Below are positions 50,450 through 61,407 of a stretch of DNA of 63,017 nucleotides, piece after piece (the first letter of the stretch is position 1; the number at the start of each line of letters is the position of its first letter). The notes under the pieces were generated by a model, which did no database searches, was not told the DNA's origin, and worked only from the letters and a program-made list of their open reading frames with translations. The translations under genes and the position numbers were made by a program. Source of the stretch: Mycoplasma anseris ATCC 49234 (GTDB lineage Bacteria; Bacillota_I; Bacilli_A; Mycoplasmatales; Metamycoplasmataceae); assembly GCF_000702805.1 (NCBI RefSeq), contig NZ_JNJX01000003.1, forward strand, positions 1 through 63,017. The letters are read 5' to 3'.

Positions 50450-51622
50450 TTAACGGATTTTTTGATTATAAGTTTGACTTAATTTAACAAAAAACAATTT
50501 TAAAGACATAAAAATTAATATAAGGGGGGTAATTAGTGTAATTAAATATCAAATATTACTTTTAATGTTTAATAAAGCTTCTTTAAAAACAACCCCAATA
50601 TGTAGATCATTAGAATTTGTAATAAAATCTAAAAGTGATAATGAACTAATAATCAATAAATTCATTGCTAATTTATCAACAATTAGAATTAAAATAGAAG
50701 CAAAAATTTGTTTCCAAACATGTTTAAAAATTAATTGGGTGGGATTTAAACCAATTGAAATAGCTGCACTAATAAAATTTTGGTTTCTTAAAATCTTGGT
50801 TTCATTTTTAGTAGTTTCGTAAAAATGAGTTCAAGAAATTAAAACAAAAGCAATCACAATTGAATATCATTTTGTTCCTAAAAAAATACAGAACATAAAA
50901 ATTCAAATTAATTCCGGAATAGCGCCAATAACATTAGCAATTCCCTCAATAATTTTGGCATATCATTTGTCTGATTTTAAACCCACAATTGCGCCAAGAC
51001 TAAAACCGATAAAAATGTTAAAAATTAATGATAATAAAATGATTACAAATGTTAATCAAATAGAACTAAAAATTCTTGAATAAATATCAACACCATTTTG
51101 ATTAGTACCTAATATTAAAAAATGATCAATTGAAATTTTTGTTTGATTTGATACGTTCAAATTTATTGCTTCAATTAATTGATATGGGTTATATCATAAT
51201 GTTACAATATCAGTGTTTACTGAAGTTGAACCACCAACATCTAATGATGAGTCAAATAGAATTTTAAAAACTGGTGGTATACCTAACGAATTAGATCTTA
51301 TTAATTCTTGCTTTTCAATAAACCTAATGAATTCCAATTCCTCACCTCTTTCAAAACTACGTTTAATAATTGGAGTGTATTGTGAAGGCAAATTATTAAC
51401 AAAATCAGATTGTTGAAAAATTGAATTACTTGGACTATTTTTAATAAATAAACTAGCAATAATTAAACTCAAAAGAATAATTATTAATGAAATGAAAATA
51501 AAAATGTTAATTTTTTTATCAAAGAATTTCTTTCAAAAACTCTTTGTATTATTTGTATGAACAACTGGACCCTTTAAATTGGGTTTAAATTTAGCGAATT
51601 TAAATAATTGGGTTTCTTGCAT
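50450..51622 (-). CDS. OppC/DppC-like ABC transporter permease
   Basis: 390 aa. One N-terminal membrane helix (INIFIFISLIIILLSLIIASLFI), a long extracytoplasmic insert, then the permease core: DHFLILGTNQNGVDIYSRIFSS (the GTDxxGRD-like OppC motif), helices, and the EAA-like coupling loop SAAISIGLNPTQLIFKHVWKQI. It would form half of a peptide or nickel-type importer channel. Start ATG overlaps the stop of the OppB-like gene by one base, with GGAGG upstream. No OppD, OppF or OppA gene is nearby, which is unusual. Confidence 0.9.
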
Positions 51623-52584
51623 TACTTAAACCTCCTTTTAGGAGTCTTAAAACTGAATCAAAAATTGTTCATGGTTAAATTTTTTTGTTCTGGATTCAAA
51701 TAATCTAATATCAAAGCAAAAATAAATTTGGAAATAAGAAGAATCGACAAATTTACTACAAAGAAAAACATTACTAAATTTATTTCAGCATTCAAAAATG
51801 CATAAGAAATAAATATACTTTGACCAGGAATTGAAAAGATTCTTTCAATTGCGATTGAAGAAGAAATTAATAGTAAATAAAAGGGAACAAAGACTTGTAA
51901 TTCACTAATTAATAATTGTTTAAAAATTATTTTTCAAAATGTCTTTTTAAAAGAAAATCCTAAACTTAAAGCAAAATGATAATAATTACTTGATAACACT
52001 TCTTTTGTTGTTTTTCTGGCTTTTAAGAAAAATAAACTAATAGTACTAAAACTAGTAATTAGAATTGGAACAAATAATGAGATTATATTTAAAGGCGCAT
52101 CATAAATAAATTGTGAGGGATAACCAACATTAAAACTAATGCTTAAACTTAAAATAGCAATAATAATTAGTGGAACAGAAGCAAAGAAAGAAATACAAAT
52201 GTTAATTAATAAATCACTGGTTTTATTATATTTAAAAGCACTATAAACTCCTAAAAGATTTCCAATAATTAAGGACAAAATAAATGTTAATAAAGTAAAT
52301 AAAATTGTTCATTTAAAATGAAAGAAATACAAACTAGCAATTGAACTAGAATGTTTGATTTCACTAGCATATATTTGCCCAAAATTACCAGTAAATAAAT
52401 TCTCTAAATATAATCCAAATCTACTAAATAAATTTTTATCAATTTGAGAAGCAACAGCGAAGGTCTTATCAATTTGTTTTTGTAAAAGAATATTAATAGC
52501 AAAGAAAATAAAAGTTATAGCAACTAAAAAGATTGCTATATATGAAATTATTCGAATAAAATAATGTTTCACTGTTTCTTTCAT
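51622..52584 (-). CDS. OppB/DppB-like ABC transporter permease
   Basis: 320 aa. The N-terminus (HYFIRIISYIAIFLVAITFIFFAI) and later helices follow OppB. The coupling segment FALSLGFSFKKTFWKIIFKQ is an EAA-like loop for binding an ATPase, followed by ERIFSIPGQSIFISYAF, the conserved OppB segment ExxFxxPGxG. It pairs with the OppC-like protein. The metalloprotease gene ends 11 bases upstream, so the genes are co-transcribed. The partner ATPases must be encoded elsewhere. Confidence 0.9.
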
Positions 52585-52595
52585 TTTCCTTCTTT

Positions 52596-54470
52596 CTAAT
52601 ATCTTTTTATTACATATGAAATGGTTTTTTGTAATGGGTCGTCTTCAATTTTAACTTGATAAGTTTTGTTGTTTAAAATGTTGTGCCCTCAAGTCATAGG
52701 AACTCTAAAATTAGTTATTGTTCTCTTTGTTTCTTCAAATCTTAATTGATTGTAAGTCATATTTAAAGGCAATAACTCTTCTTCTTGTTTTAAATTATCT
52801 TTATTTGTATCAATTCAAATTTTGGCATCAAATTTTTGATTATTAAAATATTTATTAATATCCTCATAAGTTAATTCGTCAGTGAAATAAGAATATTTAT
52901 GAATCTTGTAATCAAGAAAATCAGGTTTTAACATATCTTCGCTATAAACTTCATTATATGATTTTTTAGCTATAAAATTATTAGCATGAATATGCATATT
53001 TAAATCAATGCTTTGATTTTGTTGATTGCTTAATACTAAATATGTTGGTTTATCAATATTTTTTTCATCATAATCAAAGGGTAAAAAACCACCAATATGC
53101 ATTGATTCATTTTGTGAATCAATACTATGATTACCTAAAAAACTTATTGCTTGTCCATAACCATATAAATCAACATAAGCTTTAAAAAGACCTTTTAAAC
53201 GATAATTAGCAGGGTAAATTGCAGTGTTATATATTTTTATACCTTGTTTATTTACTAATTTGGCCAATTCTTTGTCAAACACTCAGTTGGTGGAAAACAA
53301 TAAATCTTCTGATCTAATGCCTTTTCCAATTGATTTTAAAACATCATCCCCGATTGCTGTGACCCAAAAGAAATCTCCATTTGTATAATATAAGAAATTA
53401 TTTCAACCGCTTTTATCTTTAGGAAAAAAATTAAATAAGCTATCTTTAAAAATCAAATCACTAGCTGGAAATGACATTTTTAAAAATTCTCTTGGAATTA
53501 ATTCTTCAAATGAATATAAATACTTAATTATTTCAGTATCAGCTGGAGTAGTAAATCTAGTAGGACTAATCCTTGAATTATTAAAATAATAATTTTTTTC
53601 TTGTAATTGATTTCAATTTTTAGAAGCATTAAAAGGTAAATTTGCTAATTCAAACAAATCATATGCACTTCATTTACTAAACACATTTATTTCATTTTCA
53701 GGCGGAGTAATATTTTTATAATAAGGAATTTGATCAATTATACTTGGGTTGTATCCTAAATACTTTCGAAATTCAGTTATAAATTTTTTGTTATTAACAT
53801 AATTAGCTTTGACTACCTGACTTGAATCTAAGTTATATTCTAAAGTCTTATCACTGTTTAGATCATTAATGCGATGATTGTTATTATAACTATTAGCAAC
53901 AAAATGCATATACTCATGGACTAAAACAGCCAAGACCATATCAACCTTAATGCTTAATTTTTCTTCTCTTCAATCATGATCTAAATAATTTGATGGATCA
54001 ACTATAGCTGATATTGATAAATAAATTTCATCATCACTTGGTAAATAATAACCATTTGCTTTTTTTTCTATATCTGAACTTTTGTTGATATATACATTTC
54101 TTAATAAGTTAATCTCAGGCCCATACATTGCCCTTTTTTTAAACTCTTCATTAAGAAGTTTTAGTCCTTCGGGGCCTAAAAAATAAATTGGATTTCCGTC
54201 TTCATCAACTGAATAAGCATATTCTTTAATGCTTAAATTTCCATATTCATAAGTTTTTAAAATTTCATTTTTATTAGAAGAAGCATATTTTTGGTTATAT
54301 AAAATACTTTTACTTTCGTCATTTGCAATAACTTTTCAAAAAGGAACACTTTTTATTAAAGAAGGAACAAAAAGATAAGCAGCATACCCAAGTCCTGCTA
54401 AGATTCCGAATCCAAATAAGATTCCGAATATTATTAAAAAGATTGTTACACTCTTCTTATTTTTTTTCAT
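52596..54470 (-). CDS. Membrane-anchored zinc metalloprotease (HExxH; MYPU_1760-like)
   Basis: 624 aa. MKKNKK then a hydrophobic helix (about residues 8-34) without lipobox Cys, so anchored with the catalytic part outside. Zinc motif HEYMHFVANS at about residues 185-194 (LAVLVHEYMHFV). The segments GPEINLLRNVYI, ANGYYLPSDDEIYLSISAIVDPSNYLDHD and later LIPREFL and GGFLPFDYD recall the MYPU_1760 metalloprotease family of mycoplasmas (by memory, not search). It would cut proteins at the cell surface. It sits where OppA would be expected, 11 bases before two Opp-like permease genes, suggesting protease-fed peptide uptake (inference). The ribosome site is AAGGAG. Confidence 0.83.
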
Positions 54471-54525
54471 GTTGCTCCTTTTTATTTAATTAAATTTTAA
54501 TATATTACATCACAAATATTAAATA

Positions 54526-54552
54526 AATGATATCTAATGATATCACTTACTT
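54526..54552 (-). terminator. Hairpin after the small lipoprotein gene
   Basis: TGATATC-ATTA-GATATCA on the minus strand, then TTTATTTAAT. A weak terminator; partial read-through into the protease gene is possible. Confidence 0.4.
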
Positions 54553-55271
54553 TATTTAATAAATTTTAATTTGCTTTGTAATTCCTTGTTTGAACCATCT
54601 TCATTTTGTAAATAAACTTTTTCAAAATGAATTTCATTAGCATAATCAAAGATTTCAACATGAGTTAAATCAATGTCTAACTCTCTCTTATCAGTAGCAT
54701 TATCATCAATTTTAATTTCAACATATTCTTTTAGTTTATTCATAAATGATTGTTTTGATTCTGATTTAGCAGCGATTAATTGATCCAGCATGCTTGTGAA
54801 ATTAATGTTTGATTTTTTAAGCTTAGAATTTATTTCATATTTTCCGATTTTTATTTTTGAATCAACAGAAGTTGTTTTAAAACCACTAATTTCAAATCTT
54901 TCAGTTTCTTCATTACCATTATAAATTCTTGTAATAAATAAATGTAAAACGCCAGATTCTAAATGTTCATGCGTTGAAGAACTTACACTATAAGAAACAC
55001 CTTCAGGGGTATCCTTATCATCGTATTTAATTTGATATTTATTTAATAAAGTTTTTATTGAGTTTCAATCTTTGGCAGTTTTAAATTCTTCAGATGCTGT
55101 AGCAGAACTAATCTTTTGTTGATTAAGTGCAGCATTTGCAATCTTTAATCCTAATTTAGTTGTAAATTCCACATTTTTTTCTTCATTATTACCATGACAA
55201 TTAGCTGCAATTAATGGAATTAATAAAGTTGAAGGGCTAATAATGCCTCATAATAATTTAATTTTTTTCAT
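54552..55271 (-). CDS. Putative lipoprotein (239 aa), unknown function
   Basis: MKKIKLLWGIISPSTLLIPL then lipobox IAANC (Cys about residue 25); TGA(Trp) inside the signal peptide hides it from standard-code scans. The mature part carries KLGLKIANAALNQQKISSATASEEFKTAKDW, HEHLESGVLHLFITRIYNGNEE and acidic C-terminal strands. No recognised domain. The ribosome site is AGAGAGG, with a TACAAT-like -10 upstream. It lies 81 bases upstream of the metalloprotease gene on the same strand and may belong to that cluster. Confidence 0.85.
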
Positions 55272-55415
55272 AATCTATCCTCTCTAACAAATTAAATTGT
55301 AATACAGTTTAATAAATAAAGTTGAATTTTTAATTATATTTATCATTTTTTATTAACTTATAGTTTTATTTTTTTTGTTTTAAAATAAAATTCATTTCTT
55401 AGTTTATTTTAGAAT

Positions 55416-55421
55416 TATAAT
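55416..55421 (+). promoter_or_regulatory. -10 box (TATAAT), leaderless lipoprotein start
   Basis: TATAAT, exactly 6 bases before ATG 55428; no ribosome site. Confidence 0.65.
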
Positions 55422-55427
55422 TTTTGT

Positions 55428-56087
55428 ATGAAAAAAAGACTGATTAATAGGATAATTTTAGGAAACACCTTTCTAATTCCATTAGTAAGTTTTTTTAGTA
55501 TTTCATGTAATTCTAAACGCCCAAAATATGATGAGCGAATCATTAATTCAAAAGAAATAGAAAATGCATCTTATGATAATGCCAATATCATTATTGATAA
55601 ATCCAAATTCAAAATCGAAGGTAGTTGAAATAACTCTTATAACATTTCCAAAACTGAAATTCAAAAAATCTTTCAAAAATACAATATGGTTTTAACTGAA
55701 GAAGGCAAAAAGATAACTGCTAAACAATTTTATGACATTGCTTATGCAGAAATTGTAAAAAGAATCTTGCCAAGTGGAATATATTTTGTTGAAGGCAAAG
55801 AATCTTTCGAAGCAATTTTTTCTTCTAATCCTATAAAAAAATATTTAAACATTACATGACCTAATTTTGCCAAATTTGATCAAAACTATTTTGAAGTGAG
55901 ATACCGATTAGAAGTATATAACCCAACAACTCCTGATGAAATCACTATTCGAGCACAATTCTTTCATAGTGATAAATTCCATATTGATAATCGTTATCCA
56001 AATATTGTTATTCAAAAGCATGATACCGGAATTAGCGTTGGACCAAAATGATATTTTACAATTAAAGGTTTTAAAGCATCAGAATAA
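55428..56087 (+). CDS. Putative lipoprotein (219 aa), unknown function
   Basis: MKKRLINRIILGNTFLIPLVSFFSISC: signal peptide with lipobox SISC (Cys about residue 27). The mature part has SYNISKTEIQKIFQKYNMVL, a mixed helix/strand pattern and the C-terminus GPKWYFTIKGFKASE. No known domain seen. TGA(Trp) codons at 55626, 55858 and 56048. Starts without a ribosome site directly after a -10 box. Divergent from the small lipoprotein gene at 55271. Confidence 0.85.
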
Positions 56088-56115
56088 AGTTTTTTAGATA
56101 CTTTATAAATTAATT

Positions 56116-56121
56116 TATAAT
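56116..56121 (+). promoter_or_regulatory. -10 box (TATAAT) of rsmD, near-leaderless start
   Basis: TATAAT, 10 bases before ATG 56132; no ribosome site. Confidence 0.5.
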
Positions 56122-56131
56122 TATTATCAAT

Positions 56132-56674
56132 ATGATAAGAATTATTGCTGGTAAATATCGTTCAAGACTACTAGAACAGCCTTCTAAACAAACCACAAGA
56201 CCAACAACTGATAGAGCTAGAGAAGGTCTTTTTTCATCGATTCAATTTAATATTGAAGGAAAAGAATTTTTAGATCTATTTTCAGGTAGTGGGGCTTTTT
56301 GTTTAGAAGCTCTATCAAGAGGGGCTAGTCATGCTGTTTGTGTTGAAAAAGATAAAAAAGCATATGAAACAATAATTAAAAATAAAAAAAATCTAAAAGA
56401 AGCAAATCTTGAGGTTCATTGAACTGATTGTTTTAATTATTTAAAAAATAATTTTTTTAAACAATTTGATTATATTTATTTAGACCCACCTTACAAATTA
56501 AGAAAAGAGTTATATCAGGCAATTGATATGATTTCAACCAACAATATGTTGAAAGATGGTGGCTATTTAATAATCGAAACTGATTTGGATAATTTTGAAT
56601 ATGAATCCAATGGTTATAAGGTTGTAAAAACAAAGAAATATGGTAAAATTTATTTCTACTATCTACAACATTAA
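56132..56674 (+). CDS. rsmD: 16S rRNA (guanine-966-N2)-methyltransferase RsmD
   Basis: 180 aa. MIRIIAGKYRSRLLEQP, then TRPTTDRAREGLFSSI, the SAM-binding LDLFSGSGAFCLEALSRGA, VEKD, and the catalytic motif YLDPPY near residue 114. It methylates G966 of 16S rRNA. Near-leaderless start; gmk follows after 48 bases with its own ribosome site. Confidence 0.95.
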
Positions 56675-56722
56675 TTTTTACATAATAATCAATAAATTTA
56701 TTTAAAACTTAAGGAGAAAAAC

Positions 56723-57352
56723 ATGGCAAATAATCGAAAATTAATTATTTTCACTGGACCCAGTGGAGTTGGCAAAGGAACTGTTGAACGTTGTCTTTTT
56801 GAAGATGATTCTTTAAAATTAAAATTATCAGTATCAGTAACAACAAGAAGACCAAGAGAAGGTGAAATTGACGGAGTTCATTATTATTTCGTGAGTCAAA
56901 GTACATTTGATGCTTGTTTAACAGAAAACAAATTGATTGAATATTCAATGCATTTTGATAATTATTATGGTACTTTGTATTCAGAAATTGATCGAATCTT
57001 ATACCAAGGAAAAATTCCTTTTTTAGAAATCGAAACAAATGGTGCTATGCAAGTTATTGAATATTACAAGAAACAAAATAAAGTGGATGAAATTGTTTCA
57101 ATTTTCTTAATGCCACCTTCATTTAAAGAATTAGAAAGAAGAATTTTAGGCAGACAAACCGAACCTGAAGAAATTATTAAAAAACGTTTAATTAAAGCAA
57201 AAGAAGAAATCGGCCAATCAACATTATTTGAATATGTTGTAATTAATAATGATGTTGAAAAAGCAGCTAACGATATTAAAGAAATTATTAAAAAAGAATT
57301 TGCTGAAGTTTTAGAAACCAAAAAGGAAGCAAGCGAAGGAAGAAATGCCTAA
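56723..57352 (+). CDS. gmk: Guanylate kinase
   Basis: 209 aa. P-loop FTGPSGVGKGTV near residue 10, GMP-binding SVSVTTRRPREGEIDGVHYYF, DNYYGT, LEIETNGAMQVI and lid RILGRQTEPEEIIKKRL. Converts GMP to GDP with ATP. AAGGAG ribosome site. First of the gmk-prpC-prkC-rsgA-rpe block, whose order matches Bacillus with several genes missing between gmk and prpC. Confidence 0.97.
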   Translation: MANNRKLIIFTGPSGVGKGTVERCLFEDDSLKLKLSVSVTTRRPREGEIDGVHYYFVSQSTFDACLTENKLIEYSMHFDNYYGTLYSEIDRILYQGKIPFLEIETNGAMQVIEYYKKQNKVDEIVSIFLMPPSFKELERRILGRQTEPEEIIKKRLIKAKEEIGQSTLFEYVVINNDVEKAANDIKEIIKKEFAEVLETKKEASEGRNA

Positions 57353-57372
57353 TTAATAAGGGAGATTAGTTA

Positions 57373-58116
57373 ATGGACTTTTTTTTAAAAACAGATAAAG
57401 GCTTAATAAGACCACATAATGAAGATCGTGTAAAAATTTGTTTAGGAAGAGAAACTGTTTTAGCCATTTTGTGTGATGGTATGGGCGGTCATTATGGTGG
57501 TGCTAAATGTGCAAGTTTAGTCACTGATTTATTTGAAACTTATTTTAAAACTAATTTCCCACATGATGTGCAATATGACAATAAAATTGCAATTAATCAT
57601 TGATTTATTGATGCATTAGAATTTATTAAAGAAAATTTAGAAAACTTTGCAATTTTAAATCCTGAATATAGTGATATGGGGAGTACTTTAACGGCTGCTC
57701 TTATTTTTCCTAATCAAAAATATCTTTATATCTTTAATGTAGGCGATTCAAGAACTTATATTTATAATGGCTTACTTTATCAAGTAACAGAGGATCAAAA
57801 CATTAAAAATGCTTGAGTCAAAGAAGGAAAAATTAAGAAAGAAAATGCTGATAATCTTAAATATGGCAATCGATTAACAAGCTGTATTGGTCCTAAGAAA
57901 CAAATGAATCCAGATGGTGTAATTTATGGCAAAGATTCTAATCCCAAATATATTATTTTAACTAGTGATGGATTACATGATTTTGTTGAAAAGCCTTTTA
58001 TGGAACTAGTGATGCAGCAAAATATCAGTTTAAAAGAAAAAGCTGAAAAATTAATTGACTGTGCTAAGAAAAACCATTCAAATGACAACATGTCAATTAT
58101 TATTGTGGAGGTTTAA
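57373..58116 (+). CDS. prpC: PP2C-type serine/threonine phosphatase PrpC
   Basis: 247 aa with the bacterial PP2C motifs in order: TDKGLIRPHNEDR, LAILCDGMGGHYGG, DMGSTLTAALIF, FNVGDSRTYIY, ILTSDGLHDF and SNDNMSIIIVEV; the Asp residues bind two Mn2+/Mg2+ ions. It removes phosphate from targets of the adjacent kinase. Stop and the prkC ATG are directly adjacent, so the two are coupled. Confidence 0.95.
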
Positions 58117-59118
58117 ATGGGAATTAATATTGCAAAATTTAAAAACTTAAATAAGAATTTTCACGATTTTAAATTAATTGGCACAGGTGGATTTGGTGAG
58201 GTTTATTCAGCTTATTATAAAGATAACAAAGAACCTTGGGCAGTTAAAGTATTAACTGAAAATGATATTAATGGCAAAGCAATCAATATCAAAAGATTTG
58301 GCAATGAAATTGCAGTCTTAAAAAAAATTAAGGGTGAAAATATTGTTAAATTCTGAGGTCATTACTTAAATAGTGATGGTTGTTATATTGCCATGGAATT
58401 AATTGAAGGCTCTTCTTTAAAGCAAAGAATTAATAAAGACAAATTTTTTAGTGCGGAACAAACAGTGCATATTGCTAAACAAATTTGCCAAGGATTAATT
58501 GATATCCATGCTCATCAAGTGGTTCATCGTGATTTAAAACCAAGCAATATTTTGTTTGATAAATATGATACTGTCAAATTAATTGATTTTGGAATTTCAT
58601 TATCAGAAGACAGTTTAAGAGTTACTACCACCAATAAGATTGTTGGCTCAATTTATTATATTGCTCCTGAAGTACTTTTAGGAAAGGCTAGCCCTTCAGC
58701 ACAAAGTGATATTTATGCTTTGGGAATTTTAATTTATGAAATGTTAACTGGTAATCCTCCTTTTAAATCTAATGAACAAGAAATTGTGGTAAATGGACAT
58801 ATTAATGGACAAATTCCTCCTTTAAAAAATGTTAATAAAACTGTGCCTCAAGCATTAGAAAATATTATTTTAAAATGTACTGCTAAAAAGCCAGAAGATC
58901 GTTATTTAACTGCTCAAGAACTTTATTATGATTTAAATACTTGTTTGTCAACCAAAAGAGTGAATGAAAAAAGACTAAAAATGAATAATGACCACAAAAA
59001 AACTGCCATGCAAAGATTCAATAGCAAGGCTTTTAGTATTAGTCTAATTACAATTGGTATAATTTTAATAACAATATTGGCAGTATTAATTGGTTTGTTT
59101 GCAGGAGGAGTTATTTAA
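58117..59118 (+). CDS. prkC: Serine/threonine protein kinase PrkC, without PASTA domains
   Basis: 333 aa. Kinase domain about residues 15-285: GTGGFGEVY, AVKV, catalytic loop HRDLKPSN, DFG, APEVL and SDIYALGILIYEML. A membrane helix at about 308-330 is followed by only a few residues, so the extracellular PASTA repeats that sense wall fragments in Bacillus PrkC are absent, which fits a wall-less cell. Partner of PrpC; stop overlaps the rsgA start by one base. Confidence 0.95.
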
Positions 59119-59960
59119 TGGAAATTGGTAAAATTGTTAAATCAGTTGCGGGTTTTTTTGATATAAAAAGTTATAAGGATAAACAAATTTATCGTGTAAG
59201 AGGTTCAGGCAAATTAAGAATGCTTGATATGAAGCCAATTGTGGGTGATGAAGTTGAATTTGAAAAAAATGAGTTTATTCATCGAATTTTGGGAAGAAGA
59301 AATTTCTTTATTCGTCCTAAAATTGCTAATGTTGACCAAGCAATTGTGGTTATGTCTTTAGTTCAACCAGAATTTAGTTCCTTATTGATAGATAAATTCT
59401 TAATTATTATTGAAAACAAAAATGTTGAACCGATTATTGTTTTAACCAAAAAAGATTTAACACAAACTAGTAAAATTGATTTTTATAAAGAACAAGGATA
59501 TAGGGTTTTTGAAATTGATTATGAAAAAGAAACTGGTTTTGATGGCTTAAGTGACATTTTTAAGCATAAAACAAGTTTCTTTGTTGGTCAAACCGGGGTT
59601 GGCAAAACTACTTTAATTAATTATTTAGCTAAAACTAATTTTGAAACGCAAGCCATTTCCAAAGCTTTAAACCGTGGTAAACACACTACAAGAGAAGTTA
59701 GTTTAATTAATTTCAATGGTGGAGAAATTATTGACACTCCTGGGTTTTCTTCAATTGAATTTGATTTAACCATTGATGAAATGCCAACTGCTTTTAAAGC
59801 TTTTAAAGATGCTTCTAAATTATGTAAATACCGTTCTTGTAAACATTATATGGAAAATGAAAAAGATTGTAATGTAAAAAAACTTGTTAATGAAGGCATT
59901 ATTAAACAAGAAAGATATGATAACTATAAAAGTTTTTTAGAAAGACTTTTAGGAAAATAG
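59118..59960 (+). CDS. rsgA: Ribosome small-subunit-dependent GTPase RsgA
   Basis: 280 aa. N-terminal OB-like domain (YRVRGSGKLRMLDMKPIVGDEVEF), then a circularly permuted GTPase: G4 TKKD first, then G1 GQTGVGKTTLINYL, GKHTTRE and G3 DTPGF. The C-terminal zinc knuckle is CKYRSCKHYMENEKDC. It checks late 30S assembly. One-base overlap with prkC and 7 bases to rpe. Confidence 0.96.
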   Translation: MEIGKIVKSVAGFFDIKSYKDKQIYRVRGSGKLRMLDMKPIVGDEVEFEKNEFIHRILGRRNFFIRPKIANVDQAIVVMSLVQPEFSSLLIDKFLIIIENKNVEPIIVLTKKDLTQTSKIDFYKEQGYRVFEIDYEKETGFDGLSDIFKHKTSFFVGQTGVGKTTLINYLAKTNFETQAISKALNRGKHTTREVSLINFNGGEIIDTPGFSSIEFDLTIDEMPTAFKAFKDASKLCKYRSCKHYMENEKDCNVKKLVNEGIIKQERYDNYKSFLERLLGK

Positions 59961-59967
59961 GAGAATT

Positions 59968-60615
59968 ATGAAAACAATCAGTCCTTCAGTATTAGATGTT
60001 AAAAAAGAAAATTTAATTGAATATGTTAATACCTTAATTGATTGAGGAATAACGAATGTTCATTATGATGTTATGGATAATATTTTTGTGCCAAATATTG
60101 CCCTACAATTTAAAGAAATTAAAGCTATCAAAAGAGAATGCAAAAAACATATTATGGATATTCATTTAATGGTACATGATGTCTTTGGCTATTATGAAAT
60201 GTACAAAAAGATTGGCGATATTCTAACTTTTCATTATGAAGCAATGAATAAAGATGATTTACATAGTTTAATAGCTCAAGCCAAAGTTGATCAAGTCAAA
60301 TTAGGTTTAGCAATTAAACCAAATACCAAAGTAGAAGAAATCACTCCTTATTTAAAACATTTAGATCTTTTATTAATCATGAGTGTTGAACCGGGTTTAG
60401 GTGGACAAACCTTTATTGAATCAAGTTATGATAAAGTTATTGAATTAAAAAGATATATCCAACAAGAAAACTTACATACCATTATTCAAATTGATGGTGG
60501 AATTAAAGATTTTAATATTAAATATTGTTTTGATGCAGGAGTTAATTTAGCTGTGGTTGGTTCTTATTTAGTTAAAAATTTTAATAAAGAAACTGTTGAA
60601 AAACTATTGAAATAA
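59968..60615 (+). CDS. rpe: Ribulose-phosphate 3-epimerase
   Basis: 215 aa. ISPSVLDVKKENL at the N-terminus, then NVHYDVMDNIFVPN, DIHLMV, MSVEPGLGGQTFIE and IQIDGGIKDFN: the metal-binding His/Asp set of the TIM-barrel epimerase. Interconverts ribulose 5-phosphate and xylulose 5-phosphate in the pentose phosphate pathway. GGAG ribosome site; last gene of the block. Confidence 0.96.
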
Positions 60616-60617
60616 AG

Positions 60618-60647
60618 AAAAAGCCGGTTTTATGATTCGGCTTTTTA
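60618..60647. terminator. Bidirectional terminator after rpe
   Basis: AAAAAGCCG...CGGCTTTTT with an 11-base loop between convergent genes. Confidence 0.85.
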
Positions 60648-60678
60648 TAATTTGTTTTTTACTTGCCATAAATTGTTA

Positions 60679-61155
60679 TTATGAATTATTTTGATTATCA
60701 TTGAGAAACAAATTTTGCTGTTGATTTTTTTGTGGGTCATTGTTGGATTTATTATCATATTTATGAGCATAAATACGAGAAATTAGATTTAATTCATCAA
60801 TTAACTCCTTATATTTGTCTCTATCTTTATCATGAATAATAATTTTACTTAATCCAATAATGGAAGCAATAAATAATGTTAATATAATTATTACGAAAAT
60901 TGTTGAAAGTAAGGTTAACAATTTTGCTTGTTTATTAGATGTTTTTATAGCAGAACAAATGCCAAAGGAAAATCAAATCATATAACCACAAATTACTCCA
61001 GAAAGTGGATAAACTCAACCTATATCTCTATTATAATAATTGTATTTGAGAGATTCAAAGAAAAGAACACAAAATAAAATTCATGAAATAATTCATATTG
61101 AAATACCAAACAAACTAGCAAATGCATAACTCCTAGACTTACTATGTTCTTGCAT
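60679..61155 (-). CDS. Small multi-pass membrane protein, unknown function (158 aa)
   Basis: Start ATG 61155 follows AAAAAGGAG. Hydrophobic helices at about residues 11-36, 50-70 and 82-104, then a polar tail rich in Asn, Gln, Asp and Lys (YKELIDELNLISRIYAHKYDNKSNNDPQ). No recognised family. Several TGA(Trp) codons. Convergent with rpe. Confidence 0.75.
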
Positions 61156-61265
61156 ATGTCTCCTTTTTCTCTATCAACAATATCTTTTTTTGCAAAATGA
61201 TTCTTAAATAGTGAATTATGCAATTAAAAAAGGAATAAGGTTCTTTAAAAAATAATTTATAAAAT

Positions 61266-61294
61266 AAAAACATTCAACGCATCGAATGTTTTTC
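61266..61294 (-). terminator. Hairpin terminator between small ORF and membrane protein gene
   Basis: AAAAACATTC...GAATGTTTTT on the minus strand with an 8-base loop, directly after the stop of the 36-aa ORF. A TATAAT overlaps that ORF's end on the minus strand. Confidence 0.7.
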
Positions 61295-61296
61295 CA

Positions 61297-61407
61297 TTAT
61301 ATAGTTTGTGTTTTTTTATAGTAAAAGGGAATAAATAATATACTGAAAATAGTTAGGAGTAATAAAACTAATCCTACCGCTTTTCATTGATATTTGCTAT
61401 ATTTCAA
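61297..61407 (-). CDS. Possible 36-aa single-helix membrane protein
   Basis: TTG start with AGAAG 12-16 bases upstream; the frame reads KYSKYQWKAVG, then LVLLLLTIFSILFIPFYY, then KKTQTI and stop. One clear membrane helix with a basic end. A terminator follows within 3 bases and a TATAAT (61455-61460, minus strand) lies 48 bases upstream. No ATG is available, so it could instead be a decayed gene end. Confidence 0.4.

Noticed and set aside
50524-50529. G6 run in the OppC-like gene as a phase switch
   Set aside because: It is only six bases and close to the 3' end of the gene; too short for a confident call.
61020-61223. Minus-strand ORF overlapping the small membrane protein gene
   Set aside because: It is in another frame from the one with a good ribosome site and membrane-protein composition; judged a shadow.
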